Origin: CAYLSV01 sp964386435
GTDB lineage: Bacteria; Planctomycetota; Phycisphaerae; Tepidisphaerales; Tepidisphaeraceae
DNA: 64,000 bases
Direction of reading: 5' to 3'
Assembly (NCBI GenBank): GCA_964386435.1
Contig: CAYLSV010000008.1
Location: 1-64,000 of the forward strand
Of this stretch, positions 9,601 to 17,287 are shown piece after piece (position 1 is the first letter of the stretch; the number at the start of each line of letters is the position of its first letter). The notes below the pieces were generated by a model. That model saw nothing but the letters and a program-made list of their open reading frames with translations, was not told the DNA's origin and did no database searches. The translations under genes were made by a program, and so were the position numbers.

Positions 9601-10092
9601 TCACATCAGCCCGAGTTCCAGCAGTGCGACCTCGCTCATCATCTGCTTGCCCCACCGCGGCTCCCAGACGAGCTCCACCTTCGCCCCGGCCACGCCGTCC
9701 ACGCCGGCGATCGCCTTTTCGACCTCGCCGGGCAGGGTGCCGGCCACGGGGCAGGCGGGGGCGGTAAGAGTCATTTCGCAGTAAACGTGGTGGGCGTCGT
9801 CGATCTCGAGTTTATAGATTAAACCCAGATCGTACAGGTTTACCGGCAGCTCGGGATCATACACCGTTTGTAGTGCCTCGATCACCTTTTCCCGCAGTTG
9901 CTGCTTCTCCGGCGGCAGGCCGTCGAGGGCGCGGTCGATCAGGTTCTGCCGGTTCAAGCTCTTCGGCCCCGCCGTCTCGGCGGGGCCTTTTTCGATTTGG
10001 CGGAGCTTGGCTGCCGGGTCGAAGCCGGTGACGTCCAGCGACCGCCGGCTGCCGGCGGGCTTGTAATCCTTGAACTCGTCGGCACCCGGCAT
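9601..10092 (-). CDS. sufT: SufT-like Fe-S cluster assembly protein (MIP18/PaaD family)
   Basis: A 163-residue protein with the DUF59/MIP18 core: VYDPELPVNLYDLGLIYKLE, then CEMTLTAPACPVAGTLPGEV, containing the conserved DPE and TLTxPxCP signatures. SufT-type proteins help mature or deliver Fe-S clusters. The ATG at 10092 shares its A with the TGA of the upstream sufS-sufE fusion (TGATG), which implies translational coupling and supports the Fe-S role. The N-terminal 60 residues are a lineage-specific extension. No sufBCD is present in the window. Confidence 0.88.
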   Translation of the reverse strand: MPGADEFKDYKPAGSRRSLDVTGFDPAAKLRQIEKGPAETAGPKSLNRQNLIDRALDGLPPEKQQLREKVIEALQTVYDPELPVNLYDLGLIYKLEIDDAHHVYCEMTLTAPACPVAGTLPGEVEKAIAGVDGVAGAKVELVWEPRWGKQMMSEVALLELGLM

Positions 10093-11828
10093 CAGCTGGC
10101 CTCCTCGGCGTTGGTGGTGTCGGTCAGGCTCATCGCGTGAGTGCGAATGCTGCCGATCATGCCCGCCAAACCGCTGCGGCGTTGGTGGCTGAGTTGCCCT
10201 TCCAAACCGATTTTCTGGAAGAACGTGCGGACATCGAACGCCAGGATCTCCTCGGCCCGCTGCCCGGCGAACAGCCGCTGCAGCACGGCGATCAGGCCGC
10301 GGACGATCTGGGCGTCGCTGTCGGCGAGGAACGTGATACGGTCGCCATCGATTTGCGGCGCGAGGTGCACGGTGCTCATGCACCCGGTCACGCGGGTGGC
10401 GTCGTTCTTCAGATCGCTTGGCATCGGCGGCAACTTGTCGGCGAAGTCGAGCACGTACTCGTTGGGCTTCATCATCTCGCCGACCAGCTCGAACTCCTCC
10501 GCAATCGCCGCCGCCGCCTCGGCGACGCTGCCGGCGGTGGCGGTTGGATAGGTCATGTCGGTGGCCTCCAATTGTCGCACGGGCGTCGTCGCCTCGACTA
10601 TCTCTAAAAGCGCGTCGGCGAGCGCATCGACTTCTTCGATCGAATTGTAGAACGCGAAGCTCGCCCGGGCCGTGCCGCTGATGCCGAAGGCGTCCATGAG
10701 CGGCTGGGCGCAATGGTGGCCGGTGCGGACGGCGATGCCGCGGGCGTCGAGCTTAATGCCGACGTCGAGCGAGGAGATGGGCGGGTCCTCGAGCACGAAG
10801 CTCGCGACGCCGACGCGCCGCTCGCCGGCCCCGAGAATCCGAAGGCCCGGCACGTCGGCGAGCCGCTTGTCGGCGTGGGCGAGCAGCGCCGCCTCGTGCC
10901 GCTCGATGGCCCGGCGGTCGAGCGCCTCGACGTACCGCACCGCCGCCCCGAGGCCGATGACGCCGGCGATGTCGGGCGTGCCGGCCTCGAACTTGTTCGG
11001 CAGCGGCGCGTAGGTCGACTTCTGCCAGGTGACGCTCTCGATCATGTCGCCCCCGCCGTGGTACGGCGGCATGCTGTCCAGCAGCGCCCGCTTGCCCCAC
11101 AACACGCCGACGCCGGTGGGGCCGAACAGCTTGTGGCCGCTGAAGCAGAAGAGGTCGCAGCCGAGCTGTTGCACGTCCACCGGGAAGTGGCCGACGCTTT
11201 GGGCCCCGTCGAGCAGCACCACCGCCCCGACCGCCTTCGCCGCGGCGATGATGCGGTCGACGTCGTGGACGACGCCGAGGGCGTTGCTGACGTGCTGGAT
11301 GGCGACGATTTTCGTCTTGTCCCCGATGAATTCGCCGAGTCGGTCGTAGTCGAGGCCGCCGGTGGGCGTCATCGGCAGCGTGCGGACGACGGCCCCGGTC
11401 GCCTCGGCGGCGAGCTGCCAGGGGACGATGTTGCTGTGGTGCTCCAGCGCCGAGAGCAGGATCTCGTCGCCCGTTTGCAAGAACGTCCGGCCCCAGCTCA
11501 TGGCGACGAGGTTGACGGCCTCGGTGACGCCGCGGACGAAAATGCACTCGGCCGAATCGCTGGCGCCGATGAACCGGGCGACGTCGGTGCGGGCGGCGTC
11601 GAAGGCGTCGGTGGCGTCGCGGCTGAGCTTGTAGACGCCGCGGTGGATGTTGGCGTTGCCCGTTTCGTAGTAGTTGCTGATCGCGTCGATCACCGCCCGC
11701 GGCTTCTGCGTCGTGGCGGCGTTGTCGAGGAACACGAGCGGCTCGCCGTTCATCTCAATCGAGAGGATCGGGAAATCGGTTCGCACGGCGGCGACGTCGA
11801 AGCTCGGACGATCCTCGCGGCGGTCCAC
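10092..11828 (-). CDS. sufS-sufE: Cysteine desulfurase SufS fused to sulfur acceptor SufE
   Basis: A 578-residue single open frame carrying two activities of the SUF pathway. Residues 1-415 are a class-V PLP-dependent desulfurase: HHSNIVPWQ around 130, Lys233 in CFSGHKLFGPTG as the PLP lysine, and persulfide Cys373 in RTGHHCAQP. Residues 425-560 are SufE-like, with acceptor Cys483 in RVTGCMST. An ATG at residue 425 begins the SufE part, so an internal start could also yield free SufE. In most bacteria the two are separate proteins. The stop overlaps the start of sufT. The start at 11828 keeps the normal SufS N-terminus. Confidence 0.93.
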   Translation of the reverse strand: MDRREDRPSFDVAAVRTDFPILSIEMNGEPLVFLDNAATTQKPRAVIDAISNYYETGNANIHRGVYKLSRDATDAFDAARTDVARFIGASDSAECIFVRGVTEAVNLVAMSWGRTFLQTGDEILLSALEHHSNIVPWQLAAEATGAVVRTLPMTPTGGLDYDRLGEFIGDKTKIVAIQHVSNALGVVHDVDRIIAAAKAVGAVVLLDGAQSVGHFPVDVQQLGCDLFCFSGHKLFGPTGVGVLWGKRALLDSMPPYHGGGDMIESVTWQKSTYAPLPNKFEAGTPDIAGVIGLGAAVRYVEALDRRAIERHEAALLAHADKRLADVPGLRILGAGERRVGVASFVLEDPPISSLDVGIKLDARGIAVRTGHHCAQPLMDAFGISGTARASFAFYNSIEEVDALADALLEIVEATTPVRQLEATDMTYPTATAGSVAEAAAAIAEEFELVGEMMKPNEYVLDFADKLPPMPSDLKNDATRVTGCMSTVHLAPQIDGDRITFLADSDAQIVRGLIAVLQRLFAGQRAEEILAFDVRTFFQKIGLEGQLSHQRRSGLAGMIGSIRTHAMSLTDTTNAEEAS

Positions 11829-11861
11829 GGGCGATGATAGGGACGAGCCGACGCCGGACTT

Positions 11862-12502
11862 TCAGGTTCGGCCGCGGGCGATTTCGGCCATCTCGACGGC
11901 GTCTTGGGCGTGCTGGGTGATCGCCGCCCAATCGCCGGCATCGAGCAGTGCCTTTGGGGCGAGCCAGCTGCCGCCGACGGCGAGGACGCGATGGTCGGCG
12001 AAGTAGGCGGCGGCGGAGTCGGAGCGAATGCCGCCGAGGGGGATGTAGCGCAGGCCCAGGTGGTCGTAGGGCGCGGCGGCGTTCTTCAGGAACCCCAGGC
12101 CGCCCATCGGCTCGGCGGGGAAGNNNNNNNNNNGGCCTCCACGGCCTGCTCGATGTCGCTGGGCGTGGCGACGCCGGGGGCGAACGGCACGCCCGCCTCG
12201 GCGGCGGTCTCGATGACGCGGCGGTTGCAGCCGGGGGCGACGGCGAAGGCGGCGCCGGCGTCCTTCACCTGCTGCACCTGATCCGGCGTCAGCACCGTGC
12301 CGGCCCCGACGAGCATCTCCGGCACCTGCCGCGCCACCGCCTCGACCGCCCTGAGCGCCTGCGGCGTCCGCAACGCGATCTCCACGCCCCGCACCCCACC
12401 GGCGAGCAACGCCCGCGCCGCCCCCACCGCCTGCTCGGCGTCGCTTGGCACCACGACCGCCACGACCGCCCCGTCCCGCAGTTGCTCGAACACGTCGCTC
12501 AT
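11862..12502 (-). CDS. eda: 2-keto-3-deoxy-6-phosphogluconate aldolase, interrupted by an assembly gap
   Basis: KDPG/KHG aldolase of the Entner-Doudoroff pathway, cleaving KDPG to pyruvate and glyceraldehyde-3-phosphate. The N-terminal part (MSDVFEQL, GVRGVEIALRTP with the conserved Glu, VGAGTVLTPDQV, FAVAPGC) reads in one frame. The C-terminal part (FPAEPMGGLGFL, YIPLGGI) reads in another, on the far side of a nominal 10-N gap. Family alignment predicts about seven residues, including the Schiff-base lysine just before FPAE, in the gap; about 20 missing bases would restore the frame. This is therefore probably an intact gene broken by assembly. The start ATG at 12502 removes an unlike N-terminal extension. 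Confidence 0.88.
12124..12133. other. Assembly gap (10 N) inside eda
   Basis: Ten Ns replace sequence coding for the catalytic-lysine region of KDPG aldolase. The flanking coding frames disagree if the gap is taken as exactly 10 bases, so the length is a placeholder. Confidence 0.95.
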
Positions 12503-12542
12503 GCGGCGAGCGTAGCCGCGCGGTGGGCGCTCGTGGAAGCGT

Positions 12543-12655
12543 CGTAGCTGCGGGCTGATAGGCCGCAGTGGCCGGTTCCGAACGTGGAGTGGGCCACGCA
12601 AAGCGGGTTCGGGTTGCGGACCTCGCCACCGCGACCTGTCAGGTCGCAGCTACGG
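12543..12655. repeat. REP-like palindrome pair (inner stems GGCTGATAGGC and ACCTGTCAGGT)
   Basis: The left copy, GTAGCTGCGG...CCGCAGTGG (12543-12569), has a degenerate inner stem. The right copy, CACCGCGACCTGTCAGGTCG followed by CAGCTACGG (12627-12655), is in inverted orientation. The CGCAG-side ends face each other across about 57 bases. The pair fills the space between the divergent eda and cytosine deaminase genes. Confidence 0.85.
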
Positions 12656-12681
12656 CTCGGACGTTGCGATAAGCTGGGTCG

Positions 12682-13152
12682 ATGCGCGATGACGACCAGA
12701 ACTTTGTTGATGAGGCACGGGCGGAGGCCCAGAAGGGGCTGGCCTCGGGCGGGTTGCCGATCGGGAGCGTGGTGGTGCGGGGCGGGGTGATCCTGGGGCG
12801 GGGGCACAACCGGCGGGTGCAGGAGAATCGGCCGATGGAGCACGCGGAGATCAACGCGCTCAACGACGCCGGACCGCTGCACAGCTATGCCGGCGTGACG
12901 CTCTACTCGACGCTGATGCCGTGCTTTTTGTGCAGCGGGGCGGCGGTGCAGTTCGGCATCAAGCGGGTGGTGGTCGGCGAGGCGACGACCTTCCCCGGCG
13001 GCGCGGGGCCGGGCGGGACGTCGCCGGACTTCTTGCGGGCGCACGGCGTGGAGGTCGTGGTGCTGGAGGATCCGGCGTGCATCGCGATGATGCGCGAGCT
13101 GCAACGGACGCGGCCGGAGCTTTGGAACCAGGACATTGGCGTCGAGGCGTAG
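12682..13152 (+). CDS. Cytosine deaminase, FCY1-like zinc nucleoside-deaminase family
   Basis: A 156-residue zinc hydrolase predicted to deaminate cytosine to uracil (pyrimidine salvage). Zinc ligands and the proton shuttle are clear: His54 and Glu56 in MEHAEINAL, Cys81 and Cys84 in LMPCFLCSG. The C-terminus (VVVLEDPACIAMMRELQRT, then RPELWNQDIG) closely follows the fungal cytosine deaminase layout rather than tRNA-adenosine deaminases or the unrelated bacterial CodA. Substrate is inferred from this likeness; other small bases or nucleosides are possible. Single gene, intact. Confidence 0.85.
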   Translation: MRDDDQNFVDEARAEAQKGLASGGLPIGSVVVRGGVILGRGHNRRVQENRPMEHAEINALNDAGPLHSYAGVTLYSTLMPCFLCSGAAVQFGIKRVVVGEATTFPGGAGPGGTSPDFLRAHGVEVVVLEDPACIAMMRELQRTRPELWNQDIGVEA

Positions 13153-13165
13153 CCGCGGGTTGGCG

Positions 13166-13429
13166 TCACTGCCCGCGGCGGCTGAGGACTTGCCAGGCGT
13201 GGCGGAAGATCGCCCAGGCCGGGTAGCCGAAGCACGCGAGCGAGGCGGCGGCGAGGAGGCAACCGACGAGCTCGCCGTTGAGGTAGTTGTCGGCGAAAGA
13301 CGCGAGGCTCACGCACACAATCATGACGAACAGCGCCAACCCGATGCTCGCTTGTGCGACGGCGGCGTACCACTTCCACGGCGAGGGCGCGGTGGTCCTG
13401 CTCTGATAGCCCAGTTCCTGCCTGGCCAT
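13166..13429 (-). CDS. Small two-helix membrane protein of unknown function
   Basis: An 87-residue protein with two hydrophobic segments (about residues 22-46, VAQASIGLALFVMIVCVSLA, and 55-74, GCLLAAASLACFGYPAWAIF) and a basic C-terminus. No family recognised. It converges with the cytosine deaminase gene. It could be a minor inner-membrane protein; low support beyond open frame and hydrophobicity. Confidence 0.5.
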   Translation of the reverse strand: MARQELGYQSRTTAPSPWKWYAAVAQASIGLALFVMIVCVSLASFADNYLNGELVGCLLAAASLACFGYPAWAIFRHAWQVLSRRGQ

Positions 13430-13460
13430 GCGGGAAGGGTAGCGGCGTCACGTTGCGGCC

Positions 13461-13552
13461 GACCGGACCACCGCGTGGCGGCGGGGCTGAGCCTGTGGTT
13501 AGACGCCGCACTTCGGGATCAGCCCCGCCGCGTATCGGCGGTGGTCCGGTCG
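13461..13552. repeat. Long imperfect palindrome between small membrane gene and GAPDH
   Basis: GACCGGACCACCGC (from 13461) pairs with GCGGTGGTCCGGTC (to 13552). Inside this, GGCGGGGCTGA pairs with TCAGCCCCGCC. The centre is about 28 bases around GCCTGTGGTTAGACGCC. The whole could form a hairpin of more than 25 paired bases downstream of GAPDH. It is distinct in sequence from the GTAGCTGCG palindromes. Confidence 0.75.
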
Positions 13553-13619
13553 ATCACCGAAAACGCCTCGACGCTTTGGGGCGTCGGGGCGTCGAACTCG
13601 ATCAAGCGATGTCACCGCT

Positions 13620-14639
13620 TCAGAGCATTTTGCCCATCTTGTCGACGAGGTCGACGACGCGGTTGCTGTAGCCCCACTCGTTGTCGTACCAGCTCACGAC
13701 CTTGAAGAACCGGTCGTTGAGGCCGATGCCGGCCTTGGCGTCGACGATGCTGCTGCGGGGGTCGGTGATGAAGTCGGCGCTGACCACCTGCTCGTCGGTG
13801 TAGCCCAGGATGCCCTTCATCGGCCCCTCGGCGGCGGCCTTCATCGCGGCCATGATCTCGTCGTAGCTCGTCGCCTTCTCCGTGCGGAACGTCAGGTCGA
13901 CGGCCGAGACGTCCATCGTCGGTACGCGGAACGCCATGCCCGTCAGCTTGCCCTTGGTCTGGGGCAGCGCCAGGCCGACGGCCTTGGCGGCACCCGTCGA
14001 ACTCGGGATGATGTTCATGTACGCGTTGCGGCCGCCGCGCCAATCCTTCTTGCTCGGGCCGTCCTGCGTCGGCTGCGTGGCCGTGACGGCGTGGATCGTC
14101 GTCATCAAACCTTCCTCGAGGCCGAAGTTGTCGAGGATGACCTTCGTGATCGGGGCGAGGCAGTTCGTCGTGCAGCTGGCGTTGCTGACAATGTCCTTGC
14201 TGCCGTCGTAGTCGCCGTCGTTGACGCCCAGGACGTAGGTCGGCACCTGCTCCGGGCTCTTGGTGGGCGCGCTGATGACGACCTTCTTCGCCCCGGCCTG
14301 AAGGTGCTTGCCGGCCCCGTCGAAGTCGGTGAAGAAGCCGGTCGACTCGACGACCACGTCGCAGCCGAGGTCGCCCCACTTGAGGTTCGCCGGGTCACGC
14401 TCGCTGAAGCTGGGAATCTTCTTGCCGTTGACGATCAGGTGATCCTCGCCGTCGTTGGAAACCTCGCCGTCCATCTTGCCGTGGATGGTGTCGTACTTGA
14501 GCAGGTACGCGAGGTTGTCGGCCCCGACCAGGTCGTTGATGCCGACGATCTCGATCTCGTCGTCGCTGCGGTAGCTGGCGGCGCGGAAGACCAAACGCCC
14601 GATTCGGCCGAAGCCGTTGATGCCAACCTTGATGCCCAT
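13620..14639 (-). CDS. gap: Glyceraldehyde-3-phosphate dehydrogenase, type I
   Basis: Central glycolytic/gluconeogenic enzyme; oxidises GAP to 1,3-bisphosphoglycerate with NAD. The 339 residues include the Rossmann start (KVGINGFGRIGRLVFRA), Asp36 suggesting NAD preference, catalytic Cys156 in SNASCTTNCLAP, and the C-terminal SWYDNEWGYSNRV. Normal length. The start ATG at 14639 follows AATCAGGAACATCACC, the same AGGAAC-type leader seen before the giant gene. Single gene, preceded by a 167-base divergent spacer shared with the GTG-start gene at 14807. Confidence 0.97.
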   Translation of the reverse strand: MGIKVGINGFGRIGRLVFRAASYRSDDEIEIVGINDLVGADNLAYLLKYDTIHGKMDGEVSNDGEDHLIVNGKKIPSFSERDPANLKWGDLGCDVVVESTGFFTDFDGAGKHLQAGAKKVVISAPTKSPEQVPTYVLGVNDGDYDGSKDIVSNASCTTNCLAPITKVILDNFGLEEGLMTTIHAVTATQPTQDGPSKKDWRGGRNAYMNIIPSSTGAAKAVGLALPQTKGKLTGMAFRVPTMDVSAVDLTFRTEKATSYDEIMAAMKAAAEGPMKGILGYTDEQVVSADFITDPRSSIVDAKAGIGLNDRFFKVVSWYDNEWGYSNRVVDLVDKMGKML

Positions 14640-14806
14640 GGTGATGTTCCTGATTCTGTGGTGAGAGTCGAAAGTCGCGGGTTGTGCCGCCCCGGATGGC
14701 CGGCGCGCACAGCTAAAGAGCCGGCCGGCAGAAAATCAAGTGCCCGGTTCGCCGCCGTTGCCCCAAAGTTGCGACAATCCTCACCCGTCCGGCGTATCGT
14801 CGCCTC

Positions 14807-15220
14807 GTGCCCCACGCCGCCGAGTCCGCCGCCGGCCCCCGGTGCCTGCTGATCGAGGGCGACCAGGCCGCCCCCGAGCTCGCCGCCGTCGCCCATTCCC
14901 GCGGCTGGCAGATCGACGCCCAGCCCGACCCCTACGCCGCGATGCTCGCCCTGGCCCGCCGCCCGCTGGTCTACCGCGGCCTGCTGCTGGCTCTCGACGC
15001 CCTCTACCCGACCGAACTCACGATCCTCCGCGCCGTCGGCCACCGCTACCCGCACGTCGAACGCCTCGTCTGCCGCGGCACCCCCACCCAACTCGCCGAA
15101 GCCGAGGCCCTTGGCGCCACCCCCGCCTGCGGCCCCACCGAGCCCGACCCCCCATCCCACCTTGACGACCCCGACCTCACCCCCGACGAAATCCGAGCCC
15201 TCCTCGCCGAGGGGAATTGA
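14807..15220 (+). CDS. Hypothetical protein, possibly a degenerate receiver-like domain
   Basis: A 137-residue product from a GTG start. CLLIEGDQAAPELAAVAHSRGW, the later LALDALYPTE and the overall size recall a response-regulator fold, but the acidic pocket and phospho-Asp are not convincing. No membrane segment. The C-terminus is Pro/Asp-rich. Alternatively a planctomycete-specific orphan. Function unknown. Confidence 0.5.
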   Translation: MPHAAESAAGPRCLLIEGDQAAPELAAVAHSRGWQIDAQPDPYAAMLALARRPLVYRGLLLALDALYPTELTILRAVGHRYPHVERLVCRGTPTQLAEAEALGATPACGPTEPDPPSHLDDPDLTPDEIRALLAEGN

Positions 15221-15515
15221 TTGCCACACGGGCGTCTAAAAAGCTGCGGCTCAACTTTGGGAGAAGCGGCCACCCGCCACCGCCGCTCGATGGGCATGTT
15301 GATGGCCAGCAGCTCGTTCATCGCCCGATTGAGCGGGTCGGTGGTAATCGCCAGCGCGTTCGGCTCCTCCACGCCCTCCCGCAAATCGTTCGTCGCCACG
15401 CACCAGGCCACCGCCACCCGAAACACCTCCGCCGGCACCTCCGCGACGACCGCCTCCCCCGCCGGCCGCGAAGCCGAGGCGAGCAAGGACAGCAGGACGC
15501 AAACTGCAGCACCTA
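15221..15515 (-). pseudogene. Possible remnant of a small secreted protein on the minus strand
   Basis: No gene fits this 300-base stretch well. The minus strand reads a signal-peptide-like stretch (AAVCVLLSLLASASRP) followed by VAEVPAEVFRVAVAW, NALAITTDPLNRAMNELLA and RRWRVAASPKVEPQLFR, which looks like protein. It has no good start codon clear of the opposite-strand gene, and the frame runs on into the 14807 gene. A decayed gene or an unusual start would explain this; low confidence. Confidence 0.3.
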
Positions 15516-15524
15516 ACCTTGGGC

Positions 15525-16151
15525 ATGAGCGCTGAGCCGTTGATGTTTGAAGACGGTCTCTACTCGGAACTCTTCGCAGCATTCGACGGGCCGTTGATCG
15601 CGGATGTCTGTAAGCTGACCCCTGAGTTATTGCAGCGTTATCCCGTCTGGGTGCAGATGAGCAGCACGAACGTTCGGGAGGTGGCGCTGCGGCGCGAGCT
15701 GGATCGGTACGAGTATTGCGAGCCGTCGCGGCTGGCGTACTCCGGGCCGCTGCCGTACCAGATCGAATGCGACCTGATCCCGTACAGCAGGATTCCCCAG
15801 ATCGCATGTCACGCCGAAGCCGCCGGCGGCGGGCGGTACCTCGGCCATCTTGAGTATTACGGGGCCGACCCGCTCGAGGCGGACGTCTCCCTGTTCACGC
15901 CGCATGGGGAGGAAAGGTTTAACCGTCAACAGCACCTTTGTTCGGGCAGGATCGAAGCGTCACGCTACGAAGAAAGAATGACGCGTTGGCGAACCAATGT
16001 CGAAGCCTCATTCGGTCGGCCGCTGCGAGAGCTGTTCCCAATGCGGGTTTGGATCGATAAAGGCGTGCTGCCGCCGGGGTATGCGACCGAATGGACGCTG
16101 CCGGGGCTGCTGTACCGGCAGGACGGGCAAACGAAGGTCGAGTTGCCGTGA
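15525..16151 (+). CDS. Hypothetical protein
   Basis: A 208-residue soluble protein starting at ATG 15525 (a TTG six bases earlier is the alternative). No recognised domain. Features include YEYCEPSRLAYSGPLPYQIE and GRYLGHLEYYGADPLEADVS. The terminus lies 25 bases from the end of the convergent PIN toxin gene. Function unknown. Confidence 0.6.
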   Translation: MSAEPLMFEDGLYSELFAAFDGPLIADVCKLTPELLQRYPVWVQMSSTNVREVALRRELDRYEYCEPSRLAYSGPLPYQIECDLIPYSRIPQIACHAEAAGGGRYLGHLEYYGADPLEADVSLFTPHGEERFNRQQHLCSGRIEASRYEERMTRWRTNVEASFGRPLRELFPMRVWIDKGVLPPGYATEWTLPGLLYRQDGQTKVELP

Positions 16152-16175
16152 AGCCAGCGGTGGTCGGCAAAAAAT

Positions 16176-16559
16176 TCACCGCTCATACGGTTGGACGAGC
16201 TTGAGGCCGAGGATCATTCTGAGGTGCTTGCGGTTGAAGCCGTTGAGCGGAACACCGGCGGCGAGGGCAGTGTGGCCGTTGATGCAATCGACCATGTCGA
16301 TGGCGTTGCCGAGGTGGACGCGGCCGTAGGTGGACAAGGCGTCGCGAAGATTCGTGCCGCCGGGCCAAATCATGGAGAAACGCCGCAGCAGCCCTTCCAG
16401 TTGCCGCTGGTCGTCGCCGTCTCTGGCTCCTTTATAGAGTTCGAAGGTCGTGAAGCCGGTGATGCAGTGATCATTGCCCTCGAGGCCGTCGAACCACGCC
16501 AAGGCCGCCGGCTCTTTCCGCCAGACGTCCACGACGATGTCGGTGTCGTAGAGGTTCAT
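16176..16559 (-). CDS. PIN-domain toxin, VapC-like (module 1)
   Basis: A 127-residue PIN nuclease-type protein. Acidic metal-binding residues are placed as in VapC: YDTDIVVDVW at the N-terminus, ELYKGA near 60, DMVDCINGHTALA near 90-100 and LNGFNRKHLRMI late. VapC toxins cleave tRNA or rRNA. Its start overlaps the stop of the upstream antitoxin gene by 4 bases (ATGA). It ends GLKLVQPYER, the same ten residues as the neighbouring PIN protein. Last gene of a four-gene run. Confidence 0.85.
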   Translation of the reverse strand: MNLYDTDIVVDVWRKEPAALAWFDGLEGNDHCITGFTTFELYKGARDGDDQRQLEGLLRRFSMIWPGGTNLRDALSTYGRVHLGNAIDMVDCINGHTALAAGVPLNGFNRKHLRMILGLKLVQPYER

Positions 16560-16891
16560 GCCGAGTCGGTCTCGCGATCGCCGTACATCATCTCGCGGAT
16601 GTGAGCAGCACGCTGATCATTTGCGTCCCGTATTCGCTGCATCGTCTCCTCGGCGGAGAGGTCATTGGGGGATGCCGGGTTCTCCTCCATCCACTGAAGG
16701 ATCGACGCCGCGCTGCCGTCGCCCTCCTCGGGTGGGACGATGATCATGCCATCGCGGTACTCGGTGCCGGGCGGCCAACTGCTGGGCATGATCTCCACCT
16801 CCTCGCCGACGGGCAGATCAACCTCGCCGACGGGCTCGAAGTGCGTGCCGGTCCAGCGGCCGCGGATGGGGGCGAGAGTCTTGGTGCTCAC
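16556..16891 (-). CDS. Antitoxin with DUF104/AF2212-like N-terminus (module 1)
   Basis: A 111-residue partner of the PIN toxin, GTG start at 16891. The N-terminal 35 residues (RGRWTGTHFEPVGEVDLPVG then EEVEIMPS) match the DUF104 pattern of a short beta motif, FxP, then DLP-G-xxV, seen in AF2212-type VapB antitoxins. The C-terminal half is helical and charged (SAEETMQRIRDANDQRAAHI), as expected for toxin wrapping. It begins 9 bases after the stop of the module-2 toxin, so all four genes probably share one transcript. Confidence 0.75.
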   Translation of the reverse strand: MSTKTLAPIRGRWTGTHFEPVGEVDLPVGEEVEIMPSSWPPGTEYRDGMIIVPPEEGDGSAASILQWMEENPASPNDLSAEETMQRIRDANDQRAAHIREMMYGDRETDSA

Positions 16892-16900
16892 GCGGACATT

Positions 16901-17287
16901 CTACCGCTCGTACGGCTGGACGAGCTTGAGGCCGAAGGGCTCGAAGGGGCGGAAATGCTTGAGGTTGAAGGTGGCGAGTTCGACGTCGTGGCCGAGGGCG
17001 GTGGCGGCGATGAGGGTGTCGGGCCAGCCGACGCCGTGGCTGAGCTTGAGCTCGGGGTAGACGGCCATCGCCCAGTTGGCGGAGGTGGCGTCGGGCCAAG
17101 AGGTGATCAGGCCGTCGAGCATCTGTTGGGCTTGAATCATCGATTGCTTGTCGTTGATGCCGGCGAGAAACTCGAGGCCGGCGATGCCGCAGACCGAGGG
17201 CCGCGGCGGGTCGTTGCTCTCGAGCCAAGCGACGGCCGGTGGGTGGCGACGCCAGACGTCGATCAGAATGTCGGCGTCAAGCAGCAT
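16901..17287 (-). CDS. PIN-domain toxin, VapC-like (module 2)
   Basis: A 128-residue PIN protein starting at ATG 17287 (MLLDADILIDVWRRHPPAV). Acidic positions: DADILID, GLEFLAG near 40, DTLIAATALGHDVELATFN near 90-105. The start lies inside the end of the antitoxin gene (11-base overlap), typical of TA pairs. It shares the C-terminal GLKLVQPYER with the module-1 toxin, and the DNA there is nearly identical, pointing to duplication or gene conversion. Confidence 0.85.
   Translation of the reverse strand: MLLDADILIDVWRRHPPAVAWLESNDPPRPSVCGIAGLEFLAGINDKQSMIQAQQMLDGLITSWPDATSANWAMAVYPELKLSHGVGWPDTLIAATALGHDVELATFNLKHFRPFEPFGLKLVQPYER

Noticed and set aside
9601..10713. 370-residue minus-strand frame ending in SufT
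   Set aside because: Only the part from 10092 is SufT-like; the upstream Arg-rich part is the out-of-frame shadow of sufS-sufE.
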